From: Brasenia schreberi | Lineage: Eukaryota; Streptophyta; Magnoliopsida; Nymphaeales; Cabombaceae | DNA length: 64,000 nt | NCBI GenBank assembly: GCA_036023115.1 | Contig: JAYKKT010000074.1 | Span: 10,166,501-10,230,500 of the forward strand | Reading direction: 5' to 3' | Part shown: piece by piece, positions 13,101-23,097 of the stretch | How positions within the stretch are numbered: position 1 is the first letter of the stretch | Layout of the letters: each line of letters begins with the position of its first letter | Made by a program: the position numbers and the translations under genes | The notes under the pieces: generated by a model | The model's database searches: none | Seen by the model: only the letters and a program-made list of their open reading frames with translations | What the model was told of the DNA's origin: nothing

Positions 13101-14373
13101 GTCAACACATGCCAGTACCAAGATCCAGAAGAAGATTTACAACCCACAACCAACTGGATTAGCATGGTAGCACGACCACCTAGTTGGATAGCAAAATCGT
13201 TTTTCAGAAAATGGTCAACAAGTTGCAGCGTTGTAAGAAAAAGTTAATATTCGATGAAGCATTATCAGCATCTTCTCCGGTCCGAAGAAGTCAAACAACA
13301 ACAACAACAACAACAACTAAGCCTTTTCCCATACTAGACGGGGTCGGCTACATGGATTCTTTGTTTCCACAGATCCCTATCGTGTGCCATGTTAGCGGTC
13401 CGAAGAAGTCAATTAAACACAAATATCCCATGCTTTATGGCCACCCTCACCCACCAAACTCAGATTTTCAAAAATAACGAAAGAGAAATTTAGCAGACTT
13501 TCTGGTCAGGAACAGGCATGGAGCATCTGTAAGCAACTAATCAATCTAATCTATGAAGTACCCCAAAAAAGAGAGAAGTCCTGCACATTGACTAGGCAAA
13601 AGCATGCATTAGGGCGTCTTTTTAAAACGTCTCATTTCACAACATGATGAACAAAAAGAGCATTTCAGAGCTCCGTTCTGGGCTATCAGTCTAGATTCGC
13701 ACTGAATTCCCATTCCGATTCATTCGATCCGTTGATTGTTCTGTCAAGTTCATTTGGGTATTACTTAGTAATAAAATAATGCAGAAGTAAGCTTTAAATC
13801 TCCATATTTTTCATGTTCCGAAACCCCATGTTCCTCCAGTCATACTTCCCAGGCAAAGCTACAAACCCAAATCCCGCACCATGAGCACGACCTGCGTCTT
13901 CATTTCACAACATAATGAACAAAAAGAGCTTTTCAGAGCTCCGTTCTGGGCTATTAGTCTTGATTCGCACTGAATTCCCATTCCGATTCATTCGATCCGT
14001 TGATTGTTCTGTCAAGTTCATTTGGGTATTACTTAGTAATAAAATAATGCAGAAGTAAGCTTTAAATCTCCATATTTCATGTTCCGAAACCCCATGTTCC
14101 TCCAGTCATACTTCCCAGGCAAAGCTACAAACCCAAATCCCGCACCACTTATCTAATCATCTAAAACGCCCAATAAAACAATCAGTGCGACACCTTAAAC
14201 GCTAATAATACGGATTTCGTATCATCTATATAATACACACACATCAAGTTCAAGGCTAAGATAGCAGAAAAAACATCACGCAGAATCAAAATCAAGAGGG
14301 GGGACAGCAATAAGATAGGAGGAAATGAATATTCAGATATCACAAATTCTAACAGTACATCACTCACCGACAT
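10124..14373 (-). CDS. BPA1: BPA1-like RRM protein (binding partner of ACD11 family)
   Basis: Five coding exons join in frame to 278 residues: 14368-14373, 11466-11569, 11315-11390, 10792-10875 and 10124-10690. The first coding exon is only ATGTCG, followed by GTGAGT. An RRM-like domain covers about residues 3-66 (TVKVSNVSLGASERDLKEFF, then QIAFVTFKD as RNP1-like). The rest is Ala-, Lys- and Glu-rich, with repeats such as KAEDVVSSMLEKGFILGKDA and the conserved VTGAFNKVAKAAEDVG. In Arabidopsis the BPA1 family binds the lipid-transfer protein ACD11 and affects cell death and defence; that role is family knowledge. Intron 1 is about 2.8 kb and holds an RTE insertion and a 268-bp tandem duplication. 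All five junctions are GT-AG with matching phases. Confidence 0.88.
13278..13412 (-). mobile_element. Truncated RTE tail with 17-bp target-site duplication
   Basis: An antisense RTE 3' end of 101 bp (13295-13395) starts with a (CAA)n run and reads AACTAAGCCTTTTCCCAT, then GGGTCGGCTACATGGATTC. It is flanked by exact copies of CGGTCCGAAGAAGTCAA at 13278-13294 and 13396-13412. It lies within intron 1 of the BPA1-like gene. Confidence 0.88.
13632..14147. repeat. Tandem duplication, about 250 bp, period 268
   Basis: Copy 1 (13632-13881) and copy 2 (13900-14147) are nearly identical. Both begin TCATTTCACAACAT and end AAATCCCGCACCA, with few substitutions and one small deletion (TTTTTCATG versus TTTCATG). 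The copies lie in intron 1 of the BPA1-like gene, close to its first exon. Low divergence points to a recent event or to gene conversion. Confidence 0.9.
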
Positions 14374-14395
14374 TGAGCCTGTGCTTTCGTACCAG

Positions 14396-14396
<1 letters not shown>

Positions 14397-14452
<56 letters not shown>
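14397..14452. repeat. (GA)n microsatellite in the BPA1-like 5' leader
   Basis: About 28 GA units lie just upstream of the start codon at 14373, so on the gene strand they form a CT-rich leader or core promoter. Such CT tracts are common at plant transcription starts. Confidence 0.85.
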
Positions 14453-14454
<2 letters not shown>

Positions 14455-14674
14455 CCCTAATTGGAAAGCTTAAAGGGTGAATAAGGAGGAGGACTCGAAA
14501 GTGGGGGAAGCGTTCGTCTGTGCAGGCTTTCAACTGTATCCGCGCTCGACATAGACCCTGACAGAAAAGATTAAATTGCTTTTATTAATCAATTTATCAT
14601 TATTATTAGGCTACAGCTCAAATGATCCTAAAATGACTGATATACCCCTAATCAACTCCAGAATGTCATATCGA

Positions 14675-14929
14675 TGCAAGATGACCTAAATGATACGCTT
14701 TAAAATGTATTTATATATATATGTGCAAGACGACCCAAATGATACGCTTTAAAATGTATTTATATATATATGTGCAAGATGACCCAAATGATACGCTTTA
14801 AAATGTATTTATATATATATATATATATATGTGCAAGATGACCCAAATGATACGCTTTAAAATGTATTTATATATATGTGTGCAAGATGACCCAAATGAT
14901 ACGCTTTAAAATATATTTATGTATATAAA
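14675..14929. repeat. Five tandem copies of a 49-bp unit
   Basis: Each unit starts TGCAAGATGACC and contains AAATGATACGCTTTAAAATG, followed by an AT run. Copies start at 14675, 14724, 14773, 14832 and 14881. Spacing is 49 bp, except one of 59 bp where the AT run expanded. The array lies upstream of the BPA1-like gene. Confidence 0.9.
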
Positions 14930-15458
14930 CTCTGGGGCCTTCCTTAGAGCTTTGTCTGTGTTAAGTTTGACCCAGCCATGCTGCCCATTTCAGATTATTG
15001 GTCCACTGTTTCATGGGTAATAAGGAGTCTATATGTTGGTGCATTGCCTTGGAAATATGGTGTGTGAAGCTAGCAATGGTGTCTAACTTATTCCTTGGCT
15101 CTTTGTAGTTGTCTTCAAACAAACACTTTGTTCCTCCATTACCATGCTAACCTTTCAGTAACTCCAAATATAATTCTCAATCCTTATCATTTTGTCTCAG
15201 TCGAATTCACATGTAAGATTTTGTCTCCGCCAATCTTGTAGGGTCCATGTAAAGAAATTGTGAAGGTGTTCAAGTTCGACGAGCTTGGCCCATAAGTAAG
15301 CAATCTTGTTAGAGTCTCGAAACACATGAAGTGCATCTTCTAGCTTGGCCCATAAGTAATAGCAATGGCCATAATTTTACAATTTCTTTTCATAGTAGAG
15401 AGTCTCATGTTTTATAACACAAGGCCCCAATAGCTTCAAATCTCCTTGCATATATTAG
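14930..15458. other. Intergenic stretch, nothing recognised
   Basis: No coding or repeat signature was found. Confidence 0.35.
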
Positions 15459-15580
15459 AAAGAAACAATAAAGAATGATCTAGCTTATGTTGAGTTAACT
15501 GTTAACATGATATGTAATCGAGCTAAGTGGAAACAAATGATCCATATAGCCGACCCTATATGGGAAAAGACTTCGTTGTT
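15459..15580 (+). mobile_element. RTE 3' fragment
   Basis: It contains GAAAGAAACAATAAAGAATG, ATCTAGCTTATG, GAGTTAACTG and then ATGGGAAAAG with a short TTG run, matching the end of the RTE copies at 53.0 kb and 62.6 kb. It is 5'-truncated and diverged. Confidence 0.7.
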
Positions 15581-15989
15581 GTCCTATTATAAAAAAAATC
15601 ATTCAAAAAGTAAGGTGGTAGAGCAAGTATTTGCATCCATTTGTTTGAAGTGCTCATGCATTTTTGTGTGTGCCCTCATTTTGGTAGTTGGTGGTCAAAT
15701 ACATTCCAACATCAGGACCCTAAATAAAGCCTTAAGAGGTCAGTGGAATTAAATCAGCATAAGAATGCACGAGATCGGATTTAAGGCTTATAAATTAATG
15801 GAAATAAAAAGAAAATGCAAATGAAATTAGATGGCAAAAAACTAACTTGTCTTTGTATCGATGTTGTCCTCAATCTACTTTAAATGAAGCATTGACTTTA
15901 TCTTAGGAAGTTTCGATGTTATCGACTTGAACCTAATATCAGAAATGTGTTGGCTGATCTCGAGCACATTGGCATCCTTTACTAAGGAT

Positions 15990-16450
15990 TCCAATTTGAA
16001 GCTAGCCATGGCTGGTTACAAACTGTCCCGAAGGTTCCAACCAAAACTGGACTATACCAGGAAACAACTGAAACTGGAACCGAAATCGCTCAATCCAATT
16101 CTGGTTCTACCTTCTATGAAACCGAAATCGCTCAATCCAATTCTGGTTCTACCTTCTATGAAACCGAAATCGCTCAATCCAATTCTGGTTCTACCTTCTA
16201 TGAAACCGAAATCGCTCAATCCAATTCGGGTTCTACCTTTTATGAAACTGAAACCGAGCTGAAAACAGACCTTAAGGTTTTAAACTACTATATATATTTG
16301 AGTTTTTAGATTTTTTAACATTCTTTTCGGTTCCTGATAGTGTATACCTCAATTCAAAACCGAAGCTGGCCCGGTTCCTGTTTTGTTCCAGTTCTTGGTT
16401 CTAAGAAAAACGGAACCAACATTTTAAAACCAACAAACCGGCATGTCAAA
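15990..16450. mobile_element. GGTTC-rich MITE-like sequence with 42-bp repeats
   Basis: Sequence rich in GGTTC/GAACC motifs surrounds an AT-rich centre. Inside it, 16080-16247 is a tandem array of four 42-bp units (CCGAAATCGCTCAATCCAAT and onward). The first three units are identical and the fourth has two changes. The unit length is a multiple of three, so a frame stays open as four PKSLNPI(L/R)VLPSMK-type repeats. I regard that frame as incidental. Similar GGTTT/GGTTC-rich sequence occurs near 9.1-9.25 kb and 63.6-63.75 kb. Confidence 0.5.
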
Positions 16451-16656
16451 TTCAAGATTTTGTGATCTAACTTGGGATTTGACAATTATATGCAAGATGA
16501 TTTAATTATTTTGTCATGTCAATTGCTTGCAAGTGAAAAGAATGTTGGTTAGTCTTGAATCATAAGAATAAGCACCTAGATGTTAACGATTTGACAAATA
16601 AAATAATAAGCTAAAGTTGAAGGTCATGCTTATGATATCTTGTCATGCAGATAACT

Positions 16657-16986
16657 TAAGGATGGCAACGAGGTAGGGTGGGATGGGTTTTCACTCACCC
16701 TCTTTGCTACAACACAGTACTGTCTTGTCCTGCCCCACTTCAACCAATAAAAGTGTTTTTTAGAAGAAAAAAACAATTAATATTATATACTTAAAAAGTA
16801 ATATTTTAATAGTATTTATATTATTAAATTAAAAGTTATTATATGTATATGCATATGAATTATTTATGAATATATATGATATATGTATTATATATATATC
16901 GAGAGGGTTTTTGTTCTTGAGAATCCACCCCACCTAGAGTAGGCCGAGATGAGTACCCGCAGGATGGGTAGGATTTTCCATCCCTA
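16657..16986. mobile_element. hAT-type MITE, GGATGGCAA family
   Basis: The left end reads TAAGGATGGCAACGAGG and the right end TTTTCCATCCCTA, the same terminal pattern as the MITE at 17174-17537. Both have AT-rich interiors and internal GGGTAGG and CCACCCC motifs. I could not find an 8-bp target-site duplication, so one end may be eroded. Confidence 0.55.
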
Positions 16987-17165
16987 TGCCAGCTTAGGCC
17001 CTGGCTTTCCCATCGCTGGAAAAAAATGCAAAGGCCCTATTGGCCCGGGCCTTCCCATTTTCTTTTGCCCATCCCTCAATCCACATTTCATCAATACTTA
17101 ACATAATTTAATAAAGTATTTGATTTAAAAAAAAAAGCTTCACTTCTTTAATTGCAGAATGCTAC

Positions 17166-17545
17166 GTATTACCTGGGGATGGCAATGGAGCTGGTGGGGC
17201 GGGTTTTCACTCCACCTGCACCTGTCCCATTGTGTAGGTCATGAGAGATCAGACCCGTACCCACCCTTCACAACCTGATTCCATCCCGCCCCACCCCATT
17301 TCAAAGTATTAAAACATTTTTCAAAAAATATAATATTATGTATTTGCATAAAATATAAGATTTTATGGTATTTTATATTATTAAATTAATAATATGTATA
17401 TATAGAGTTATATTTATATAAAATATACATGTAAACATGTATATATATGTAAAATTATATATATAATGGGTAGGGTAGGGTTTTTTCTCAAAAATCCGCC
17501 CCACATGGAGCAGGGTGGATAAAAATTGCCATCCCTAGTATTATC
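17166..17545. mobile_element. hAT-type MITE with 8-bp target-site duplication
   Basis: The element 17174-17537 (364 bp) starts TGGGGATGGCAAT and ends ATTGCCATCCCTA, which are inverted repeats. It is flanked by GTATTACC (17166-17173) and GTATTATC (17538-17545), an 8-bp duplication with one mismatch. It has no coding sequence. TSD length and ends fit a non-autonomous hAT element. Confidence 0.75.
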
Positions 17546-17870
17546 ATCATGGTTAAAGTTAGCAGTTCGTAAAAAATTTCAGCCAAAAATTGTTAGATTG
17601 GGCATGGGATCCATCATAGAATCATGGATCTCATATCTGGATTTAAACCTGACCGGATCTCAAATCAGGATCACAAACACGATTGTTATCCGGAGGGCCG
17701 GAACTCCACTTTTCCTACCAAATTGGAAAATTTGAATCCAAATTGAAAGGATATCCAACCCATTGACAAGCCTCTTCCAAAAGTATAATATCCTCACTGT
17801 TGTCTTTCCCGCGTCCGGCGTCTCTCTGTCTGTCTCTCTAATCGGTTTCTTGGATTCACAATTGTGGAGG

Positions 17871-18525
17871 ATGAGTTCTCCGCCGAGATCTTCCGCGAGC
17901 AAGCCCGACTCGTCCGTGGCCCAATTCCTTGCGGATTTCGTTTCCGCCGACGATTGCAAGCTAGAAGCATTAGCCGGTAATCACAGACGATCGATCTCCA
18001 ATCTTTCTTCCCCAATTCGAAATGCCGGTCGATTACCAATCTATATGCAGTTGCATTCTTCATATACAAATATTAGTTGACGATAGAATTTTCTGTTGAA
18101 TTATGATCGCCACAATCGTTTTTCTTGATGAAGATAGATGGCGATCTCTGATTCTTTATTCACAAATAGTTGGTGTTCAATTTCTTCCCTGCTTTATCGT
18201 GTCTGATTCGAAATATGTCTGCTTTTCTTTCTAAATGGGTTTTCTTGTGTGCCTGTTCTGCTAATCGTTTATTCGCTTTGTGCTTCTTCTTTTCTTTGGC
18301 TGAATATATACTTGGTAACTTGGGCATACGGGATCGATGCTTTCTGGATAGCCTTTACTTTGACTGTTAATGCTTTTGGTAACGGTTTTGTTTGGTGGTT
18401 TTCGTCACTACCGGTTTTGAAGTCGGATGTGATGACTGCCCTACAAAAGGAGGTGAAATCGTTGGATGAAGACAATTGGATGTTTGCTGGCCCCCGTTCC
18501 ACGACCCACCTTATATCAACACCAC
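17871..18525 (+). pseudogene. Small plant membrane protein, uncharacterised; splice junction looks broken
   Basis: Exon 1 (17871-17976) encodes MSSPPRSSASKPDSSVAQFL and onward to KLEALA, ending in a phase-1 GTAATC donor. A second coding stretch, about 18300-18525, reads YLVTWAYGIDAFWIAFTLTV, then NGFVWWFSSLPVLKSDVM and KSLDEDNWMFAGPRS. It contains a probable membrane helix and ends at a phase-1 donor (CCAC then GTAAAC). Between the exons there is a branch-point-like CTAAT and a strong pyrimidine tract, but where AG is expected the sequence is GG (TTTCTTTGGC, 18291-18300). There is no AG from 18170 to 18348. The frame also seems shifted by one base in CTTGGTAAC at about 18311-18319. It may be a pseudogene, carry sequence errors, or use an unusual acceptor. 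No later exon was found and no function is assigned. Confidence 0.5.
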
Positions 18526-19629
18526 GTAAACCATTCTGCTTATTCATGTGCCTGTTGTAGCTTTTTCTTGATAGCATCTTCGCCTTTTTTTCCTTTCTCC
18601 GTTTTCTCCAATTACATTCCTTCTTTTCTATCCATCTCCAGATGCTTTCATGACTCCAATGCTATTTCCGTCCTCTTTAAAACTAAATTAAGAGCCTTTC
18701 AGAGGAAACAACCATCCAACTTAAAGGTTTCAAAATTTGAACATTTTCTCGACAATCCAGCTCCACCATCATGCTCGGCTCTCTCTATGCAATAGAAATT
18801 AGCTTTAGAATCAGATGTGTAACAGCGAATAATTAAGGTTTGAAAACAGTTTTGTTGATCTCTTTTTCAAATCTTAATATGCATCATAATCAGGTACCTC
18901 AGAAGTTTATTCATAAGAAATCAAGGTTGTAGATTCCGGTTACATATACAAAAACATCTAGAGAATGGCTTAAAAGAACATTCATTGTCTGAATGTGGAC
19001 ACTTTTCGGAAGGTTCTGGAAAAGCTGAGGAATTTAAAATAACCACGAAGGGATGAATTCGGGCATGACTTAATGGAGGATGGATTGGGTTGACCTGTCT
19101 CATCTTCCATCTTCAACACTGAAGTTTTGCCTGATTATGCCATTTTAAAGTTTTTCACGCTTAGTGTTATATAAATGTGAAAGATATGGTCATGCTGTGA
19201 TGAAAGTATCCGTTCATATTGTACAGTACATACAAATGCATCTCGTCATCATGCACATTTTCAATATAGTGCGCACTTGTATTCTTAGAAGTGATCTATC
19301 TCAAATACATATCATACATACACAGTTGTCCCATACTATACGGTATCATACAAGACTGGCAATAATAACAAGATGCACATCTTGTTTCTCTTTTGTATGA
19401 GTGTTAAGGTCCTAGGGTAAACTCCACTTTCAAGAGTGTATGCACAGAAAACTCAGCTCCATTTAGGCCTCTCAGAGCACTAGCATGTATTCTACTTAAT
19501 CGGGATCCTTTTGTTGTCTTCTTTGCTCTTCCCTGCGATACTCCTTTACCCGTACGTGAGATGGGAACTTTTACTAGGTTTCCTATATGATTGACACCTA
19601 TTTTTTCCAACACACACTAGTCCATCTTG
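18526..19629. other. Stretch without a supported gene
   Basis: It may be intron or 3' sequence of the small membrane-protein gene to its left. No exon, RNA gene or repeat family was recognised. Confidence 0.35.
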
Positions 19630-20845
19630 GGTACAATAACAACCAAGCCTTTTCCCACACTAGGTGGGGTAGGCTACATGGATTCTTCGATGCCATAGAG
19701 CTCCATCTCGTGCCATACTTACAATCAACTCCAAAAAAGTGTATCATGTTTATTGGCTTGAATACTTTTGCAGTCTTACTCTCCTTCTTTTAAAGTGCTG
19801 GCCATCTTGTTTTTTACACTTTCTTATCGGAGCTTCATTAGGTTGCCTCATTTTTACATGTTTAAACCATCGAAGTGTGTCTCTCTTATCTTAGCTTCTA
19901 TATGTGCTACCCTAACTTTTTCTCTATAATCTCATTGCAGACTTGTGTGACCACACATTCATGTCAGCATCTTTATTTCTGCCATGGACATCTTCTTCAA
20001 AATTTTTATGTTTAATAGCTCAAGAATGAGAATCATACAAATAGTTGGATTAGTAGCTGCTTTATACTATTTACTTCTCAAGTTTAATGGTATTGTTGTC
20101 ACAAAAAACCCTCAAAGCACCTCTCCTCTTAGCCAACTTGCTTTGATTCTATATGTAATATCTATCGATTTTTTTCAGCTCTTCAAGGGTCTGGCCCTAA
20201 GTACTTAAAATTGTTCTTCCATGAGATGCAATGAGTGTCAGTTTTAACTTTTGCACTTTATATATTTCATCTTCATTCTGCTAAGTCAAAAACTCTTTGT
20301 ATCTAATTTTTCTCTCCACAACTCAGTGTTTCTTGTTAACTCCTTCCTTTACCTCATCTATTAATTCAATATCTCCAAATAATATACACTAGGGTACTTG
20401 ATCGTGCTTCATTAACTCTCCTATAACCAAAGTAAATAGATATGGATTTAGTGCTACCCCTTAATGTAATCCAACATTGACTTCAAAGAAATCCGTAGTC
20501 CTTTCACGAGACCTAGCACATGTTTTTACACCTTCATATGTGATCCTTTGTTGTCCTTAAAGAGATACCTTTCTTCTCCAAGGTTCTCTAAGGAATAACT
20601 TTTGGTATCCTATCATAGGGTCTTCTCTAAATCAACGAACATCATGTGTAAGTTTTCCTCTTTGGCTCTAAAGTTTTTCATCGAACATCGTAACAAGTGA
20701 ATAGCCTCAATAGTAGATCTCCCTTTCTTGAATCCACATTGATATTGTGTTATGCTAGATACCTGTCTCAACATTCTTTGAGTAACTCTTTAACTTAATT
20801 TCATTGAATGACTCATATGTGAGGTTATTATGCTTTCTTAAGCCC
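19630..20845 (-). mobile_element. Truncated RTE LINE, antisense
   Basis: The 3' end on the plus strand reads ACAATAACAACCAAGCC, then GGTGGGGTAGGCTACATGGA, as in the other RTE tails. Sequence further right corresponds, on the minus strand, to a degraded reverse transcriptase; for example CTAAATCAACGAACATCATG is antisense to a DLEK-like core and AATGACTCATATG is antisense to the SHTMK region. The 5' half (endonuclease) is missing. No intact frame remains. Confidence 0.7.
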
Positions 20846-23097
20846 AAGTATATGCTGGAGCCTTAAGAAATAAATGATTATGGGACAATCTAATAAAGAG
20901 GCATTGCCATAACTTCTATAACTGCTAACACTGTTGGTTTGAAACCAGTGTTGTCTGACGCGTATCATATCGAGTATCGTTAGGCTCCACGATATGGGCG
21001 TATCGTATCGTATCCCCCGTATCGTACTTTAATATTAAAATAATACAAAAATTAATTAAAAAATTCAATAAAAATTAGTAAAAATCTGGAAAAAAAAATC
21101 TGAAAAAAATCTGGTAATTGCTTTAAATTCATATAATGCAAAGTTTAGTACAGATTGAGCATTCAACATTGAACAATTGCATCGAAATTTACATATTTTG
21201 AATCAAAAAAATGAAATACATTTATATTTTACAAATTGTAATCAGGATCATCAACTAAATAATCTTCATGTTCTCCTTGTTGGAGATCCTCATCATCATC
21301 AGCAACATCTTCTGCTTGGAACTCAAATTCTTCATCTCCTTGATGTTGTTGTTGCGCTCCTTCCAAATTAATCCATGCAATGTCTTCTTCAGTTAGGAGG
21401 GCATTTTATTCACTGTCTTCCATAACCCAATCTTCTAATATATCAATATTATCCAATCTAATTGGATCAAATTGGTTGTCTTGTCTATTTATTTTTTTAA
21501 TTGCCTACAACAAACAAAGATAAACAATTAGTAAATAATATTAACAATTGAAGTTAAACAATATTGAATTAAACATTTAAGTAATACAATATTACCTTTC
21601 ACGAAGGTGCATGTTACAATGAATATAAACTAAATCATTTAGTCTTTTATGTTCTAACCTGTTGCGCTTCTTTGTATGGATGTGTTAAAAAACACTCCAA
21701 TTTCTTTCACAACCTTTTGCACTACAGGTTTTACTTAAGACTCTTAGTGCAAAATCTCTAAGGTTTGGACAATCAGTTCCAAACCTATTCCACCAAACAT
21801 CTATAGAAAAAGACAAACATTAAAGATATAATCCACAGTAATATAAGATGTAACTTAAATATGAAAATAAACAACATACCTGGATGCATCGTAGTGCGGT
21901 TGCGAATTGCTACAAGCAAACCCATCAAGTGAAGAGCATTATCATAAATCTTCATCTCTCGATGTATAGCATCTGCTATGCTCTCATATGGGACTAATCT
22001 ATCAATACAATCAATGATTCCTCGATTAACCTCACCGTCCCTTTTGAAGGTTGCTGAGTACTTGAATGATGGGTTTAGATAATAGGCTGATGTAATTGTT
22101 TATTCCATCTATTATCAATTATTTTCCACACGGGCACATAATCTCTTTTTTTTCCATTAAAATTATTTTTGATGGCTTCTTTTGCCCTATCCATGGCTTC
22201 ATAAAGGTAGCCCATAGATGGTTTCTCCTCGCTGTCAACCAATCTCAAAACTTTCACTAAAGGACAGGTAATTTTCAACGATCTAACACATGCATTCCAA
22301 AATGTACTTCTGAAAATTGTCTCTGCAATCTCATTCAACTTTCTATTTCTTATATTCTGAGGCAACTCTGCAAATTATTGCCACTCATATGAGGAGAACA
22401 TTCTTTTCAAAGCTTGCTTCTGTCTCACAATACTCTGTATAGATAAGAAGTTTGTTGCAAACCGAGTTGCAGCTGTTCGAAGAAACTCTACACCTTCTGT
22501 ATATCTCCTCATCATACACAAAACAAATGCTAACTCATGCAACTATTCTGAAGGATGAGATCTAAACAATGAGTTGCACATGGTGTCCAGTAGAAAGTTC
22601 TATAAATATCAGCTAACTCATTCCCAACTGCTTTATAGTTAGCTGCATTATCTGTAATCAATTGGACTATATTCTCTAGCCCAACCTCTTGTATAACCTT
22701 ATCAAATTCTTTCCATAAGATATCTGCAGTGTGCCTCTCCTCTAACATATCTAAAGATCTCAAAAACATAAGTCCTTTAAGATAGTATATAAGAAAGTTT
22801 AGCAATGTCCTTCCTCGCCTATCTGTCCATTCATCTGCCATGATAGTACATCTTGTTTTCTTTCACGACTGTCTCAAAGTCGAACAATATTCGTGCACTT
22901 CAATGACGGTTTGATATAATATCAACTTCTGATAAGAGGGCATCTTGTATCCAGGACCGATGTTAGCAATTGCATCTGTCATTGCTTCAAAATGAAAACT
23001 ATTTGCTGCATTGAATAGAATGCATGCATCATAAAACCATATGCCCACTGCAAGGTCTGAGTGATCATGCAACTATTCTGAAGCCATAGCGGTACGA

